Part shown: positions 25,429 to 27,436 of the stretch, one piece after another
Layout of the letters: every line of letters begins with the position of its first letter
Numbering within the stretch: position 1 is the stretch's first letter
Assembly: GCA_031553655.1 (NCBI GenBank)
Contig: JAVBLG010000086.1
Coordinates: 1 to 27,436 of the forward strand
DNA length: 27,436 nt
Source: JAVBLG01 sp031553655
GTDB lineage: Bacteria > Desulfobacterota > Desulfovibrionia > Desulfovibrionales > Desulfovibrionaceae
Direction: 5' to 3'
Translations under genes and position numbers: made by a program
The notes under the pieces: generated by a model
The model's input: only the letters and a program-made list of their open reading frames with translations
Told to the model about the DNA's origin: nothing
Databases searched by the model: none

Positions 25429-25457
25429 TTGACAACCCCTATCGCGACAAGTATGTT
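25429..25457 (+). promoter_or_regulatory. Putative sigma-70 promoter of the SDR-like gene
   Basis: TTGACA (25429-25434, perfect -35), 17-bp spacer, TATGTT (25452-25457). Predicted start is near 25464, giving a leader of about 137 nt. The gap 25294..25600 holds the katA terminator and this promoter; I see nothing else in it. Confidence 0.65.
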
Positions 25458-25600
25458 TATGGTAACGCTGAAAATTTTATATTTTCTCAGCTGAAATAAT
25501 TGCCGGCCGTAATCCTGATGTGAAATTTCGTTTGTCTCGCTCCTGCCCCGTGAATTACCGCGCCTTAACGCTGCCGGCAGTAAAATAGGGAGGGGACGCC

Positions 25601-26353
25601 ATGCAAATCAATCTTTCTGGAAAGACCGCGCTTGTTACCTGCTCCACTTCAGGAACGGGCTATGCGGCGGCCGCCATGCTGGCCAGGGCCGGAGCGGCGA
25701 TTATTGTCAATGGAGCCTCCCGCCATGTTGTTTATCGTGCTGTTGCCTGCCTGCAGGGTGAGGCCGAAAAGGAACGGGTGCGGGGCGCTATTGGGGACGT
25801 GTGGAAGCAGGAATGGCGCGAGGCACTTGTAAAGGCTTGGCCGACTGTGGATATTCTGGTGAACAATATAGGGCTTTATGACTTGACAGGTCTTGCCAGT
25901 ATTCACGGGGATCGTTGGGAGCAGGATTTTAGGAACAGGGTCGGGCAGGCCGTTTGCCTGGCCCGCGATTATCTGCCTGCTATGAAAAAGGCCAATTGGG
26001 GAAGAGTGATTTTTATTGCTTCGGAATCGGCCAGAGACATGTCGGGCGAAGTTATTCGCAATGTCTTTGATGAGGCTGTGCGCGAACTGTGCGGTGAAAC
26101 GGCCGGTACCGGAATCGGCGTAAACGCGATTATGCCCGACCTGGGTCTGGCCAGAGGCCTTATGGGTTTTTTGACCGACGAAAATCAGAGGCCGCGCCTT
26201 ATCAATGATGAAGAAAGAGCCGCCGCGGCGCTGCGCGGAACAATGGGATCTTTCAGACGCGGGTTTGCAACCAGGCAGGAGTTGGCGGAAGCCGTTGTTT
26301 GCCTGGCTTCAGAACCAGCGCCTCGTGCCCTGCGGGCGGAGCGTATAAGGTAG
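25601..26353 (+). CDS. Short-chain dehydrogenase/reductase family protein, probably degenerate
   Basis: A 250-residue protein of the classical SDR type. The Rossmann start KTALVTCSTSGTGYA keeps the TGxxxGxG pattern apart from Cys for Gly. VDILVNNIGLYDL matches the NNAG motif, and GRVIFIASESA supplies the conserved Ser. The catalytic Tyr-x-x-x-Lys is missing: where relatives read about MIHYGMTKTAQLAVARGL, this protein has VIRNVFDEAVREL, about five residues shorter. The C-terminus is also wrong. After VVCLASE the frame gives Arg-rich sequence and stops, while the adjacent frame reads SASCPAGGAYKVV, like the expected end. Initiation signals are excellent (GGGAGGGG before ATG, a good promoter). 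It may be a decaying gene or a non-catalytic relative. Confidence 0.75.
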   Translation: MQINLSGKTALVTCSTSGTGYAAAAMLARAGAAIIVNGASRHVVYRAVACLQGEAEKERVRGAIGDVWKQEWREALVKAWPTVDILVNNIGLYDLTGLASIHGDRWEQDFRNRVGQAVCLARDYLPAMKKANWGRVIFIASESARDMSGEVIRNVFDEAVRELCGETAGTGIGVNAIMPDLGLARGLMGFLTDENQRPRLINDEERAAAALRGTMGSFRRGFATRQELAEAVVCLASEPAPRALRAERIR

Positions 26354-26625
26354 TGCATCTTACGAACGAAGTGAGTAATGCACTACATGGCGGCCCGTGC
26401 TTTGATAGGGCCGCCCGAACGCGTAGCGTTCGTAACGTAGGCAGGAGCGTGCGACTGACGTATAAGGTGCGATCCCGAGCCGCCGGTGAAGGGCGGCGCA
26501 GGGCAAACCACCTCAGACTTTTAGAAAACAGCCTCGGGTAGTGTAAAAATTTAAATTTAACTTGGCGTAGCGTTTTAGGCGACGCCATGTAAAGCGGCCG
26601 GGCGCTTCGAGGAACGCCCGGCCGT
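26351..26625. repeat. Cluster of palindromes (hairpin-rich intergenic region)
   Basis: No gene is supported in 26354..26808. The first part holds at least six inverted repeats: TAGTGCAT/ATGCACTA (26351-26358, 26378-26385), GGCGGCCC/GGGCCGCC (26389-26396, 26408-26415), CGAACGC/GCGTTCG with 3-nt loop (26416-26432), GCCGCC/GGCGGC (26479-26497), nested in CCCGAG/CTCGGG (26474-26479, 26533-26538), and TGGCGT/ACGCCA (26563-26568, 26582-26587). The density suggests a structured RNA or a decayed repeat element. I cannot name a family. Confidence 0.6.
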
Positions 26626-26636
26626 GATGTTTTTAT
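26594..26636 (+). terminator. Terminator-like GC-rich hairpin
   Basis: CGGCCGGGCG (26595-26604) and CGCCCGGCCG (26615-26624) form a perfect 10-bp stem, with a G-U pair possible at the base, followed by TGATGTTTTTA. It would end transcription coming from the SDR-like gene and the palindrome cluster. Confidence 0.6.
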
Positions 26637-26661
26637 GGCAACCTTGGCTGGATATTTGCTA

Positions 26662-26809
26662 GGGGATGTCTCCAAATAGCGGATTTTGATTCAATGGCAA
26701 GGAAAGCGGGCCTTTTTGCGTAGCGAGTGTACTCCTATGGTACTCGACCGGAGCAAAAATGCCCGCTTGACGTAGCCATTGTACAAAAGACGCATTTAGA
26801 GACAGCCCC
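26662..26809. mobile_element. 148-bp palindromic element resembling a MITE
   Basis: The two ends are imperfect inverted repeats of about 36 bp. The left end begins GGGGATGTCTCCAAAT and the right end, read inward on the other strand, GGGGCTGTCTCTAAAT. Homology continues inward (CAATGGC/GCCATTG, AAGCGGGC/GCCCGCTT, TTTTTGC/GCAAAAA) to the centre, so nearly the whole element folds into one hairpin. A TA dinucleotide flanks each end (26660-26661 and 26810-26811), as expected for a target duplication. It encodes no protein. TIRs beginning GGGG.TGTCTC and TA-type targets occur among IS5 and IS630/Tc1-like transposons, so it may be mobilised by such a transposase elsewhere in the genome. Confidence 0.7.
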
Positions 26810-27436
26810 TACCTGAGGGTTTCCATAACTCTGCGCAGCTCCTGAGCCATGCGCGAAAGGTCCTGCACAGCCGAGGACGACTGCACCATGCCGTCGGAAG
26901 TTTCATTGGTAATACGGCTTATTTCTTCTATGGCGTGATTTATTTCCTCGGATGTGGCGCTCTGTTCCTCCGCCGCCGTGGCAATGGAAGTCACTATGGA
27001 AGAGTTGGCCGCGGCCAGATCCACAATTTCCTTCAAGGCCGTGCCCGAGGAGTTTGCCAGGTCGGTGGCTTCATGCACGCTCTTGGCCGCATTGCCCACC
27101 TCGTCAATGTTCACCTTAGTGGAGTTTTGAATGGCACTAATGTTGGCCCCCACTTCCTGGGTAGCTTTCATGGTGTTTTCCGCCAACTTGCGCACTTCGT
27201 CGGCAACAACGGCAAATCCGCGTCCGGCCTCTCCGGCCCGCGCCGCCTCAATGGCCGCGTTCAGAGCCAGCAGGTTGGTCTGATCGGCTATATCGGAAAT
27301 TACGTTCATTACCCCGCCGATGCTCTCGGCCTGATGTCCCAATTCCTGCATATTAGTCTGTAAGTTATTGGCCACGGTGTTGACTGTATTGATGGACTGC
27401 ACCACGCGGTTGACCAGATTCGCTCCGCCTTCGGCC
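26809..27436 (-). CDS. Methyl-accepting chemotaxis protein, C-terminal signalling part (cut by the window edge)
   Basis: The last 208 residues of a chemoreceptor; the reading frame is open to the window edge, so the sensor part and start lie outside. The hairpin tip that contacts CheA and CheW is intact: ISDIADQTNLLALNAAIEAARAGEAGRGFAVVADEVRKLAE. Coiled-coil heptads follow, with a likely methylation helix around ATAAEEQSATSEEINHAIEEIS. The protein ends RRVMETLR without the CheR/CheB-tethering pentapeptide. The TAG stop uses the flanking TA and the first base of the palindromic element at 26662..26809, so the last residues may have been removed by its insertion. Confidence 0.95.
   Translation of the reverse strand, partial: AEGGANLVNRVVQSINTVNTVANNLQTNMQELGHQAESIGGVMNVISDIADQTNLLALNAAIEAARAGEAGRGFAVVADEVRKLAENTMKATQEVGANISAIQNSTKVNIDEVGNAAKSVHEATDLANSSGTALKEIVDLAAANSSIVTSIATAAEEQSATSEEINHAIEEISRITNETSDGMVQSSSAVQDLSRMAQELRRVMETLR

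Noticed and set aside
26253..26675. A 140-codon minus-strand open frame over the palindrome cluster
   Set aside because: Its sequence is made of the hairpins, has no ribosome site and resembles no protein.
1..27436. CRISPR array, tRNA or rRNA genes, prophage, toxin-antitoxin or defence genes
   Set aside because: Looked for on both strands; no regularly spaced repeats, cloverleaf-like genes or matching proteins were seen.

Overview
This 27.4 kb window looks like ordinary chromosome from a Gram-negative, sulfate-reducer-type bacterium, most likely of the Desulfovibrio group. That assignment is inference from the character of the S21, RpoD and MutS2 proteins, the gene order, intermediate GC content and G-rich intergenic repeats; no rRNA or tRNA gene is present to confirm it. 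Seventeen consecutive genes from about 260 to 22281 lie on the minus strand. They are followed by three plus-strand genes (tgt, katA and a short-chain dehydrogenase relative) and, at the right edge, the 3' end of a chemotaxis receptor gene on the minus strand.

Reading in the direction of transcription, alr opens the minus block from its own promoter. Next comes a tight group of four genes: an exported protein of unknown function, a HisD-like protein, an EF-G paralogue and rsmA. HU and rpsU follow as single genes. A strong terminator after rpsU separates it from the long run mutS2-dnaG-rpoD-nuclease-methyltransferase-membrane protein-mechanosensitive channel, in which most genes overlap or nearly touch. 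This is a variant of the classical rpsU-dnaG-rpoD macromolecular synthesis cluster with mutS2 inserted. The left end holds pgl, an M15 peptidase gene and mtaB.

Together the genes serve translation (rpsU, EF-G2, rsmA, tgt, mtaB), replication and transcription initiation (dnaG, rpoD), DNA architecture and recombination control (HU, mutS2), cell wall (alr, M15 peptidase), carbon metabolism (pgl), osmotic protection (mscS type) and oxidative stress (katA).

The unusual material is mostly at the right end. A short-chain dehydrogenase relative appears to have lost its catalytic Tyr/Lys and its proper C-terminus. It is followed by about 270 bp packed with hairpins, then by a 148-bp near-perfect palindrome with terminal inverted repeats and TA flanks that resembles a miniature transposable element and sits exactly on the stop codon of the receptor gene. 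At the left end two copies of an 80-bp G-rich repeat in opposite orientation bracket mtaB and the M15 gene, and a short gene remnant is joined to one of them. I found no CRISPR array, prophage, complete insertion sequence or defence system.
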